Shown in pieces: positions 11,050 to 22,413 of a stretch of DNA of 64,000 nt; within the stretch, counting starts at the first letter, position 1; each line of letters opens with the position of its first letter. A program made the position numbers and the translations under genes. Source of the DNA: Camarhynchus parvulus (lineage: Eukaryota > Chordata > Aves > Passeriformes > Thraupidae); contig NC_044600.1 in NCBI RefSeq assembly GCF_901933205.1, positions 5,122,501-5,186,500 on the forward strand, given 5' to 3'. The notes beneath the pieces were generated by a model. The model saw nothing but the letters and a program-made list of their open reading frames with translations, was not told the origin of the DNA and did no database searches.

Positions 11050-12824
11050 GGAGGTTAAACTTTCCCCTCAGAGCTCTGGTGGGGGATGGAGATCTCAGAA
11101 CTCTTCCAGAAGATGGGATGGAGGCTTTCAAGCCTTCGTTGCAGTTAAATAACTGTAGACAGTCCCTGGTTTGTGGTACTTGGTGGCAGAGCCACTGCTG
11201 GGGCTGGGCAGCCCCTGGGGACCCCCAGAGCCACATGGGACAGAGCAGCCACCAGCAGCAAGCTGTGGAGCTGCTGCTGAACTCCCAAACCCCTTCCAAG
11301 GCTGTATTTGGGCATTTGCTTCGTTTCACAACTTTCCAAAAGCGTTAATTCCCCGAGCCAGCTGGAAATGTATACAAAGCTTGCTGCGCGTGGGGAGCTC
11401 CAGATGAACAGCAAGGGCAGAGTTTTCACTGGAACTTCAAACAGTCGCCAAGTTATTTACACAGTGAGGCCGGGATAATTCCTGGCCTGCTCCCAGCTGC
11501 CTCTGGATTTTGGTTTTTATGATCATTATGTGTGTTTTAGGCTCCCAGGGCTGTGCCTGGGCTGCAAATCGGGACGGGTCCCTCTCTCACCCACACTGAG
11601 CAGCTCAAGAGGCTTTGGTGGGCAGCAGATTTTTCAGTGTTTTCCCAGTTTCTAGAAAAATCCATGGGATCAGTTGTAGAATTGCAGTATCCTACTGTGC
11701 AGGATAACTTAGGAATAAGGATAAGAGGGAACCTTATTTCAGTGGAACTGGTTCTGAAGTGATGGCTGCAGGATTCAGAATATCACTTCAGTTTTTGAGG
11801 AAGTTTTAGGTAAAAGTGGAGCTCTGCATGCTTGGAGTCAGATATGCCTTTCTCAACTATTGGTGAAGGGTGTTAAATTAATAATAAATATTAAAAAAAG
11901 CTCTCCAGGATGTTTGATTCTGTTCCAGAGTGTTCACCCACACCTGGCAGCAAAGAGGCAACACGCGGCCATTGAAAAGACTTTTAGGAAGAGCTGGAGC
12001 TCTTCTTTTAGGAAGAGCTTCAAAATTTGAGTCTGGATGAGATATGATGCTGAAAAAACATTGGACTGTTTTTCTTCTGTAAAGAAAAACTTTAAACTCT
12101 TGGATGGAGGGAAACATTCCTGTACTTTTCCAGGGGATCTGCAGGAAGGTAACTCCAGCTCTGCTGGGGCAGAGCCCAGCCGGAAATATGAGACACATCC
12201 TGACAGAAATAGAAATTCTTGTAGGACTAAACCTCACTGTTCATTTATCAGCTCCTTCTCCAACTGAAAGTGTGTTTGGATATGGTATTTATGAAATTAC
12301 TTGATGTTATCTTCAATAAAAAAAACAGTTTTAGTAGTAAAGAATAACAGTGAGCAAGAGGAGTTTGGCTTGGAGAGGCATCTTCTGGAGAAATTATCTG
12401 TACAGATAATTGGAGAGTGAATTCTCTCTTGGCACCACAGCCATAGCTCAGCAAAAGGCACTTAAAAAACCAAATTCACCTGCAGGACAAATGATGGATG
12501 TGAATTTCCAAGGAGATCTGAAATTCCTTTGTTAAATATGAAGGATAAAGGATAAATATGAAGGCTGAAAGCTACTGCTGTAGAGTAGAGACCCCCAGGA
12601 GGGCAGAGCCAAGAGTTCAAAGCCAGAACTGCAAATTGTTCAGGGAAAAATGTGAATGAATTGGCTAAAACTCATTTTCAAGGGTCAGCACTGAGTATTC
12701 CACTTGTGTCTCCAGGCTTTAAAGGTATTGTAAAACTGTAAAAAATCCTCACGGATTTTTATTTGGAATATGCAGGAATAACATGCCTATTCCCAAAGTT
12801 TAAAATATTGTACAGTAAAGCTAA

Positions 12825-12825
<1 letters not shown>

Positions 12826-12864
<39 letters not shown>
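12826..12864. repeat. (GT)n(TA)n microsatellite
   Basis: Three GT units followed by about 16 TA units. It lies in the probable CYSLTR1 3'UTR and would be an AU dinucleotide tract in the transcript. Confidence 0.95.
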
Positions 12865-12866
<2 letters not shown>

Positions 12867-13105
12867 CAGAGCATTTTTCTTGTACCAGATGTATTTCTTA
12901 ACCTTTTGCCTTTTTTATTTGAATGAGACAATGTTAATGGCAAAGGAAATGGCAGCTTTTTTTTTAATTTTCTTTTTTTGTGCAATAGGAATGCCTGTTT
13001 TAAAGAACTTTACTGAATACCAAATGAAAACATTGCAAGTGAAATTTTAATTACTGTTTTCTGTGGCTCGTTTGAAAATCTCTTTTACAGATTCTTCTTC
13101 CCCAC

Positions 13106-13111
13106 AATAAA
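13106..13111 (+). terminator. CYSLTR1: Candidate polyadenylation signal of CYSLTR1
   Basis: AATAAA within CCCACAATAAAACTTTATTT, followed 25-40 nt later by a G/T-containing stretch (CAGAGTGTAATACTTGC). Best of several AATAAA strings between 12.3 and 13.2 kb. Confidence 0.45.
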
Positions 13112-13130
13112 ACTTTATTTGCACACAGCA

Positions 13131-15511
13131 TCAGAGTGTAATACTTGCTTAATAATAATAATAATTTATAATGGTAAAATAAACATTTGGAGCAGCACAG
13201 ATGTTGCTGAGATGTTGTAGGAGTTATTTTTCGTCAGCCAAATTGCTGTAGCCCAACTTCCCTGGAGCTGCTGTTGGGGGATCTGTTGGAGCCAAAACAC
13301 TTTGAGGGTCTTGGTAGACTTTGCAGTGGTGGAGCAGCCCAGCAAAAAGAAGCTGGAACCTGGATAAATTGGGATTTTCAGACAGAAGATGCTTGGAAGA
13401 CACCTGGAGGGGCAGGTATGCTCTTGGTGAGGGGGATTTTTTGTGTTCTGTGTGGTCACACATCACAAATGCATGGAAAAGTCTGCTGGGAATGTTTTCT
13501 CCTTGGAGCTCCCCAAAGCAGGGTCTACAGGGGGTGTTTGGTTACAAAGCTCCAGCCCAGAAGGGTGAGGAGGGGCTTTGCCACCAGCTCCGGGTGACAG
13601 TGTCCCCGCGTGTCCCTTTGCCCTGGGGACACTGCAAAGTGCCACCCTGGCAGCAAATCCCGGGCAGGTTCAGCTCGGGAACAGGAGCCTGCAGAGAAAG
13701 CTGTGCAGAGAAACAGGGATTGTTACTGGGATGGGCAGGTTAGGAGTTGTGGTGTTTTTGGGGCTGTACACCACGACAGGAGCTGGGAGTTGGGGACCAA
13801 GTGTCACCCTGGTGCGGTGACGGAGACGCAGAGAAAACGAAAGTGAGTGGGTTGGGTTTTTGCTTGGAACGGGGCTGTTTTCTGCTGCAGTTTCTGGTCC
13901 AATGGTGTCCCCTAGTGCTGAGCCCTTCCCGGAGCCTGTGCCGGCCGAGGTTTCCTCTTTTCATTTAGTCCAGCCCCAGTTCCTCTCCTGTCATTGTCCT
14001 GATTCCTCTGGTGCTGACCTCTTTGTTCGTCCCCTCCCACACCTGCCTGTGTTTTATTTCATGACAGTCTTTGGGGTTTCCCTCTCTGCCTTCCTTTTGG
14101 CTTTTCCTATTTTTCAGGATGGATGCTCCAGCTGGGAAGGACCCAGCCACAGAAGGACTCAGCACCCTCCTCCTGCCTCGGGCTCCAGCTACCCCCTCGA
14201 CTTTGCCTAAAAACGCTGAATTTCCATAGGATGACTGTTTCAGTATGGACCTGCAGAGCTTCCACTGGGAGCTGGTGGTGAGTGCAGCCCTTGGGCATCA
14301 CCTCCCCATGCCAGTTTGGCCTGGGTGTGCCTGGGAGGGTTATTTCTGGCCAAACCAGTAGAGCTGTGGGTGAAAAGCTCTGCAAGAAACTGGTTATCCA
14401 TGTGGGAATGGAATGGTCCTGCCTGTCTCCCACCAAAGGAAAGGGAGCTGCCACACAGGGAAGATCAGAAATTGCACATGGGACATGCTCACCCTAATTC
14501 CATAAACTGCTTTCCCATAAAACTCCTGCAGCATGTGAGAAGCCAGCAGCCCTTCAGTTTAATAAGCAATAAAGTCCAAGCACTGGCAATAAAGAGAGAT
14601 TTCCTCTCATTCCTGCTCTGAGCATGGTGCCTCCTGCCCATCCCCATCCCTCAGCATGAATTTTGGGGCTGGAGGGGTTCAATCCATTCCCACTGTCTGG
14701 ATTCCCCAGGGATCTGTGCACTGAGAAGCTCTGGCTCCCTTAAGCAGGAGTTAATTCTCACTCTGAACTTTAAATTAGCATTTTTACCCAATTTCCACTG
14801 TGGTCTGATATTAGGAGAGGGACTTGTCCCACATGGCGGGGGAGATGCTGGAGGCTCTTTATCCTTTTTCTACACAGGGTCATTCACCTGATTACCAGGA
14901 AAAAAAACTCAGGAGCAAAAATAAAGGAAAGCCCATCAGATTTTGAAATACCATCAGCACCAAAATCTCTTAGAAACATTCCTGAAAGCAATAAAGTGTC
15001 TTGGAAACATTCCTGAAAGCAAACCTGAGGGATGAAAAGCCCAGCCTGACGCTTGGGATTACAAATCCCTCTTGGGATCAGCAAGGTTGGGAACTCAACC
15101 CTGCTTCTCCCAAATTCCTAATTCCAGCCCTGCAAGGGGCTGCACGTACAAACAACTCTGTGGAGTATTTGCAGGCTTCACTGGAGGGGGAAATGTGCCC
15201 GTTTTGTTCTTGTCAGTGTGGTTTCTTACGCTTCAGAGGAAAGCAGCTGCCCTGGGAGCAAAGCAAGGGCCCTTTGTTAGGTCAATAAATACATTCCTGA
15301 TGGATCTTCGCCAGGTTGGGAGGGACAGAAGGAACAAGGCAGCAAAACCCCACATTTTTGATCATTAATAAAAATTCCAATTGCAGGGCCACTGCTGCAG
15401 GTCTCTGCAAACAGAATTTGGTTTGGATTTGGCCTCTTAAAATCTCTTTATTTGTGAGGAGCACAACTCCCTGGTGATCTGCTTGAGTTTCATTTCAGCA
15501 AGGCTGAGGTC
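13131..15511. other. Intergenic, no gene seen
   Basis: Contains (TAA)n at about 13152-13166 and a direct duplication of an ACATTCCTGAAAGCA motif near 14973-15022. A 36-codon open frame at about 14120 follows a pyrimidine tract and CAG that could act as an acceptor, but I see no homology or exon partner. No gene supported. Confidence 0.45.
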
Positions 15512-15855
15512 ACTTGGGGTGTTCAGCCTGGAGAAGAGAGGACACAGCGGAGACTCCTCAGGAGCTGCAGCTCCAATCTCTGCTCCTTGTGATAGGGACA
15601 GGACCCAGGGAATGGCTGGAGCTGTGCCAGGGGACGGTCAGGCTGGATTTTAGGAAAAGGTTTTTCCCCCAGAGGGTGTCAGGCACTGCCCAGGCTCCCA
15701 GGGCTTGGCCCCAAGGCTGCAGAGCTCCAGGAGGGTTTGGACAACGCTCCCAGGGATGCACAGGGTGAGGTTTTTGGGGTGTCTGTGCAGGGCCAGGAGC
15801 AGAACTGGTGATCCTTGTGGATCCCTTCCAGCTCAGGGTATTGTGTGACTCTGAC
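15512..15855 (+). mobile_element. CR1 LINE 3' fragment, about 345 bp
   Basis: Sense CR1: GGGTGTTCAGCCTGGAGAAG, GATTTTAGGAAAAGGTTTTT, CCCAGGGATGCACAGGG, and a tail GTGATCCTTGTGGATCCCTT then CAGCTCAGGGTATTGTGTGACTCTGA. Confidence 0.85.
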
Positions 15856-15916
15856 AGGCTCCCCACAGCCCCTGAGCCCCCCAGTAACACCTGGAGGGTT
15901 CAAAGAAAAGAAGCAG

Positions 15917-15999
15917 AGTGTCACCATGTCCCTGCTGCGGGGACACACAGGGCAGGAGTGTCACCATGTCCCTGCTGCAGGGACACACAGGACAGGAGG
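15917..15999. repeat. Tandem duplication, about 40-bp unit, 2 copies
   Basis: AGTGTCACCATGTCCCTGCT and GGGACACACAGG recur in order twice with few differences, the second copy directly after the first. Confidence 0.85.
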
Positions 16000-16752
16000 T
16001 TCCTGCAGGTGTTTGTCTGACCAGCCCAGAAGGCTGCAAAGGGCTGCCTCTGGCTTTGGGAGCAGTTATTGCAAAAGGCAGCCTGTGGCTGGACTGTTAG
16101 AATTGCATCTGTCCCAGGATGCCCCAGGATCAGAGAGGTTTTATTTCCTTTCTGAGTAACCCTGAGACAGCCCCTTCTCTCTGCCCTGGCCTCCCCACGT
16201 TACTCATGGCAGGAAGCTGCTTACGTGAGTGAGGGCTGGAAAATGCTGCACTGCCCTTTCACCATGAATTTTCAAGGAAAATGGAATGAGAAGTTCCCCC
16301 AAACTGGCCTTGAGCCGCTGCCTCCTGCCAGCAGCATCTCCTCCCACACTCCCCACGTCCTCCATCACCCTGAACCACCGTGCCAGAGGTTCACAGGACT
16401 CCAGAGCTGCTCTGGGCTCCTCCTCATTTCCCAGGTGGGAAGGGCAGGGCAGCAGCTTCCCCAAAAACATAGAGCAGCATCCTCCCCTCTGGGGAAGGGC
16501 TTGTGGTCCCCAGCTCCAGAGAAGAGACTGGAGCAGGGCTGAGAGCCCTCGGGGAGAGCAGGACTCCAGGGGGGCAGAGGCTGAGCTCAGGTGGATTTTC
16601 CTCTGGGTTTGCACTGTGATGAGTCCAGTCAGGGTTAATCATATCCTGTGGGAGGAAAAAGAGCCCTCAAGGATGTGAACTAATGAACAGAGGTGCTGAG
16701 GAACGGATGTCAAAGCCCTGGGGGACAGTCCTGCACATCCTCAGCTCCTGGG

Positions 16753-16806
16753 GTAGATCCTCCTGGGATCCATCTGTTCAGATCCTCCTGGGATCCATCT
16801 GTTCAG
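16753..16806. repeat. Tandem duplication, about 27-bp unit, 2 copies
   Basis: GATCCTCCTGGGATCCATCT followed by GTTCAG occurs twice in direct succession. Confidence 0.85.
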
Positions 16807-19800
16807 GTCCAAATTGTGCCACTAACACCAGCTGATGGTCGAGTTTGCTGCCACTGTAATTAAAACTAAAACTAATCAATAGAATCTGAGGTTGTTCTGA
16901 GGGTCAGCAAATGTCCCTGGTGCATCTGCACATGGCAGAGGACACTGGAGCCACTGGCAGAGCTGAGCAGGAGCCTCCAGAGCCACAGAGAGTGGCACCA
17001 ATGATTCAACACAAATTAAATGTCTAATTATGATAACTCTCTCCCATGGTGGGAATTCTGCTGGCGAAACAACCCCAGCAAATATCCAATATTACACTGG
17101 GTTTGTGTAAACTCAGGCACAGCCTCCACGGCTTCCAGAGAGGTGCCCGAGCTCGTGGCCTCCTCCCCCAGCACTGACCCCTCAGCAGAGCTGTATATTT
17201 TGATTTTTCCCTGTTTATTTCTACTGGATGTTCCTCTGAAACAACTGTGCTCCAACGAGGACTGCTGGAGGAGGAGGCAGCTCTTACACTGCATACTCAG
17301 GGAGGGCACAATTCGTGGCTAAGCTGACTCTGAGAAGGAAGGTGGGAGAAGTAGGAATATGGTTTATTAGCCATCAAATCTGGAAAAACGACACAGCCAG
17401 GAAAATACTGCCCTCCTGTGAACCAAAGAGAGTGATAATGAAACATTAAATCTGAAGTTTCAATCCAAAATGTAATTCAATTACAAGAAAAAATATGTAA
17501 ATTCTTCAGCCCCTGCTTTCCCTGGAAAATTGAAATTTCTACAAAATGCCAGCTCTTTATCCAACCTACAAGGATTATGTCAATACACACTGCAGGAGTT
17601 GTAGGGAGAGGGAGGAGATTTGGGGCTGTAGTAAATTGGGGAATATTTTTGTTTCTTTCTATTTTATGTTAAAGTCTGGGGGCTTTTGCCTCAATCACCT
17701 TTGCCATCCCAGCTCACACAAACACAGTTTAGACTCCTTTTGAATGGAGGGACTTATATTTAAAGCCTTTTATTGATGGTTTTTGCTGGATTTTATATAG
17801 AAATACATAAATAGGAAGACTGGGGCAGCGGTGAAAAGGCAACACTGAGCAAGACCCTGATGCTGGTGAGGCATTTTCTGTCCCCTCTCCCAAAGCTAAA
17901 GGGGTCAGGGCCCCCTAAGGAGGCACTGACAGCATTTTATCCATCAGAAGGAGGATTTTAAAGGCCAGTAACCTTTGATAAGGGCAGGGATTAACAGAGC
18001 TCCCTGAGTGACACCGTGACAAAAGGCCAGCCCTGCTCATGTCCCACACGCGCTGCCCAGGGACGCTGCTGGCACCACTGGGGGAGAAAAGATGAAGTAA
18101 CAGCAAAGAGGGGAAGTGAAAAGGAGATTGCTTCATTTCTTTATGAAACAAGAGTCCTGTAGTTCTCTCAAAACGTGGGTTTGTTTTTGGAGAAACTGCT
18201 GGAACAGACACCGAGGCCCCACGTGTCACTGGGAGAAGGATTTGGTGGCTCTGCAGGGTGACCGGTCACAGGGGGCCACTCACAGGTACAAATATTAAAT
18301 ATTCCATGTCTGGAGGCTTCCTTTGGCTCCAGTAGAAATGTTGAGCATGATTAAGACCAAAGAGAGTCATTCCAAGCTTTGTATTGAAGGAGGTGCTTCG
18401 AACACTTGGTGTCAGGAGGTGGGAATGGGGCAGTGCCACTGCTGGGGTTCAGCCACCCCATCCCTCTCCAAGGCAGAGAAACTGTGGGATTAGGGGTCCC
18501 AAATCCCTTCCTGGCACACAGGAGCTGCTCATCCCCCTCTCACAGCTCTAACACAAATCTATCCTCATCCTGTCATGCTTATCTCACCCCTTATCTCACC
18601 CCTAACAAATGGGGACCCCCTGAGTGCCCAGGCAAGTGGGAAGAGATTTATTCCTGGTGAGGCAGAGGGGCAGGGGCTGATGCTAGAGCACCAGGCCATT
18701 CTCCACCTCCTTTTCCAGCAGGAAAATTCACCCTGAGCTCACCACCAGCTCAGGATGAGCAGCAGGGGTGGAGGTGACCAGGAGCACTGCCCTGCAGAGA
18801 CAGCCTCAAGGCACATCCCAGGAAATGTCACAGCTCCATACTCCGCTTCCACCCCTCTTTATTCCTTCTGCTTTTGTCACAGTGATTGGAAAATCCACTG
18901 CTGGAGCATCACAGACAATCCCCACATCAATCCCCATGGATGAGCTCAGCTGGCAGCTCCTCCAGGCCCCATTTGCAGCCTCTGGAGCCTCCAGCCCCTT
19001 TTCCAGAGCAGGGAAATGGCAAAGCCAGCACTCCTGGAATGGAGCCTTTGGAAGGGCTCCCTGAAATTCCCCACTCCCAGCAGCCTCCAGCACCAGGCAC
19101 AGCAGCAGGGAAAGCAGTGAGGAGCATTTTTCCTAGCAAGAGGAGATGTGGAAGGTGGGAAGGGGCCAGTTTGGGGGTTTTTCTGCTTTCTCTCCTAAAG
19201 CATCCTTGATAATTCCACTTGCAAGTTCTCTCCCAGAGTTCTGCTCTGCCAGCTGAGAAATGCTCCTTGTGCCACCACCTCCCATGGAATATCAGTGCTC
19301 GGACCTTCCCTCTGAGGGTGGGAAACCAGATCCATGCCAATCTCAAACTGCAGATCATTATCCCCAAACAAATAAGTAGATTTCAGTAATGGATACAACG
19401 TGGAGGTTTCCTGGAGGAGCCAATATTTGAATTCTTCACAGCTGCATCTCTGCCTTTTGCAGGGTGGGTTGGTTTGTTGTTTTTTTTTTTTTCTCTTTAG
19501 CCTGAAGTGCTCCCAAGTGCCTCATGCCATGTGGCTGCTTCTTATTTTCATCCCAGACCTGATTCATAGCTCTGCACTGATATAAAATCCATCAGATAGA
19601 AAATGCTCATTGGGGTGGGGAGAGTCCCTTCTGCAGTGCTGAGGACACTGATCTGATGGGAAGGGGAGTTGTGGCTGTAAGAGGAGACCCCAGCACAGAG
19701 CAGGGGCCCCCAGGCCTCCATCAAGTGAAAAAATAAAAAATAAAACAAAAAAAGGGAATGGAAACAATCACGAGGAATGGGCTTATTGTAGGAGAGAGCA

Positions 19801-22291
19801 AGTCGAAGAGGTTGTTTGGGGACAGGGAGGAAAATGCCAGATAGGAAAGAAATAGAGCTCTGAAGAGAGACAATGGAGAACTGCAGGGAAACAATTGAAG
19901 TCCCATGTGGACAGGGAGCAGGGAGATCAGGGAGCACAGGCAGCTTTTCCCAAAGGTGCTGCAGCTTCCAGCACTCTCTCAGCCCAGGAATGGACAGCAA
20001 ACCTTCTGTGCACAGGGAAATTTTGGTGCTAATGTGAAGGGAAAAGGGTTTGCATGCCCTAAAAGTGAAGTGGGGGGAGTTAAAACAAGGGCAGCAGCCA
20101 GAAAAACAAATGAACCTGTGCAAAGGTATGAAACATGCTCCAAGTGCCCAGCAGGAAGGAAACAGCCCAAACAAAGGGATGAGCATCACATTACACCTGA
20201 CACAGGAATATTTCAGGTTTTATCAGTCCTCCACTGCTGAGGGTTCACCTGCAGCTCCCCTGCATGTGCCCTTCAGAACATGTTAAAAAAGAAATCAGCA
20301 TTTCAACAACTGAACTCAGCCTTCTGTCTGATGGAAAAAAATCAATTCCAAATGTGGAGATTTCAATACAGGCTATAATTTTGTTACAATTCAGATTTAT
20401 TCTGCTTGCTTTCTTCCCTCTTTTTTCCCTTTTTTTGTTCTTCCCCTCCTCTCTGTTCCCCAGACATTGGCTCTGCTGCCTGTTCTGCTCTCCAAAGACC
20501 TTTCTCAGCTGAAATCTGTGCAGGGAAATGAGCCCCTGCCCAGCCCAGGGAGTGAAATCCCCTCTTTGGGATAAAACCTCAGGATTCAGGTGCTTCTGCA
20601 GCATCCTGGGAATGTTCTCTTCATGCAGAGCAGCAGGAAAGCACACTGGAGATGGTTTGTTCAACAGCTTCACTCTGATTTAGAACAGCCTTATAAATGA
20701 ACTTATTTTGGCTTCCTCCTTTCATCACCAGAGCAAGGACGAGCTCTAACATGTTTAAATGATGGTTGCTTTTATTTCCTTGGAGCTGTGAGCACACTCC
20801 CAGGTGAGCAGACCTGACCCAGCCCTGGGTGCCTGTGATGGGGTCAGCTGCAAAACTGTCCCTGTACCCACCTGGCAGCAGCTCCGCTCCTGCTCCTGAG
20901 CCTTCCCTGGGCTCTGGGGATGCTGCAACACCATGGAGGGAGGCAGGGTGGGCTCCATCCCACAAGGAGATCCTGTTTTCCCCAGCAGAACATTCTGCTC
21001 TGGAGCAGAAGCCCCAGCAGGTGCCGACATTGTTTCCCAAGGCCTTTGCTTGGACCTGCTCGTTCCCAACAATACCTTGAGGCACAAGAGTTCTTCAGCC
21101 TGTTTGGATTTGGGTTTTTTTCTGTCTTGTTTGCTTCTTGGCTTGGAGTAGGAATTATAGATTTATGGCTAAACAGAGCCAGTGGTTGGAACTGGACTGA
21201 AATGAGATGTTTGATTCCTATCAGGGCCCTTGCTGAACAAACTGAGGAGAAATGGAGCAGAAAGACCTTGCAGAAGGTGGCAGAGACCAGGCAGGTGTTC
21301 CACAGCCTTCTCCTCATATGGTGGTGGCAGCAGCTCCAGGCTGGGGCTCAGAGAACTGAGGAACAACTTCCCCACTCCAGGATTTTACCATTTACAGGTA
21401 TCCAGTGGCAAGGTGGGAGCTGCAGCCCTCCCTCCTGCATGGCAGAGGGATGAGGGCAAGCTCAGCTTTTCCTCCCTGCTCACAGAAAGATCTTCAGTGG
21501 GCCAGGTTTTAATTAATACCCTTTTCCAAAGAGCGCCTGTTGTGCTTGCAGCCTGCAGGATGGGGCAGAGGGAGGTGTGGGAGCCGCTCAAGGTCAGGAC
21601 ATGCAGTGTTTGCTCGTGGGCTCTGCCCCATTACGAGTGAAGGAATCATAAACCAGGTGTTCCCCAGCACTGAACTTCATCCCTGGCCACCTCCAGCAGC
21701 CATAAACACCAGCAGTGTTTGTTGTGGGCTGCAGAGGGCTTTTGGTTGGGTTTTTATGGTGACTTTGTGCCAGCAGGTTTGTGGATTCGGGGCTGATGTT
21801 CAGAGGGATTTTATGGGAGCAGGTCTGTGCCAGGATTCCTGGTCTGGAGCGAGGATTCTTGAGGGGTTCTGGATCCTGCTTGGAGAAAGAAGCACAGACA
21901 GCAAAATGTGGGGTCCACCTGCATTGCCATCCCCTGCCAGGCTTCCCTGCCTTCTATGCTGGCCTGTCCATACTGATACAAACACCTGCATTTTCTTTTT
22001 CATACATCTCTTTTTTTTTGCTATAAGGCACTGCCAGAACTCAACTAGATCTGAAAACCACTGAGAGGGCAGAGAGTTCTGAGAATAGTACTGAACCCAG
22101 AAGAAAATCTCCAAACTTGGTGTAGTTTTTTTCCTTTAAAAGGACTCAATTTTAGTGACTGGTCACCAGTGCTGGTACCACACTGTGCCTCTGCCAGCGT
22201 CACCTGTTTGTTTAGTGGGTGTTTTATAACCCTAAAGCATTTCTGCTGGTGTTGATTTGCTTCTGTGCTTCAACATCAAAGAAATAGCGCT
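16807..22291. other. Intergenic, no gene seen
   Basis: Long stretch without recognisable exons, RNA genes or repeat families. The longest open frame (213 aa, minus strand, 19548-20189) has no domain, is overlapped by unrelated frames on the other strand and shows no splice context. A T-run lies near 19480. Older diverged repeats may be present below my recognition limit. Confidence 0.4.
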
Positions 22292-22413
22292 TGGATGGGG
22301 CTTGGAACAACCTCTGATAGTGGAAGATGTCCCTGCATTGGCAGGGGCTGGAACTGGATGGGTTTTAAGGTCCCTTCCCACCCAAACCATCCCGGGATTC
22401 TGCGACTCCGTGG
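22292..22413 (+). mobile_element. CR1 LINE 3' end fragment
   Basis: Sense CR1: GGGGCTTGGAACAACCTCTG, GGAAGATGTCCCTGC, GGTTTTAAGGTCCCTTCCCA, CCCAAACCATCCCGGGATTC. 5' truncated. Confidence 0.85.

Larger units (their letters stand above)
11050..13130 (+). other. CYSLTR1: Probable CYSLTR1 3'UTR
   Basis: AT-rich sequence after the stop codon (TAA at 11047-11049), with no further exon. It contains a TA microsatellite at 12826-12864 and ends near a consensus polyadenylation signal at 13106. Another AATAAA at about 12314 could give a shorter transcript. The exact extent is inferred. Confidence 0.45.

Noticed and set aside
14120..14231. 36-codon frame after a splice-acceptor-like tract
   Set aside because: Single short frame without homology, partner exon or conserved context.
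19548..20189. 213-aa minus-strand open frame
   Set aside because: No domain or homology, no splice context, other frames open on the opposite strand.
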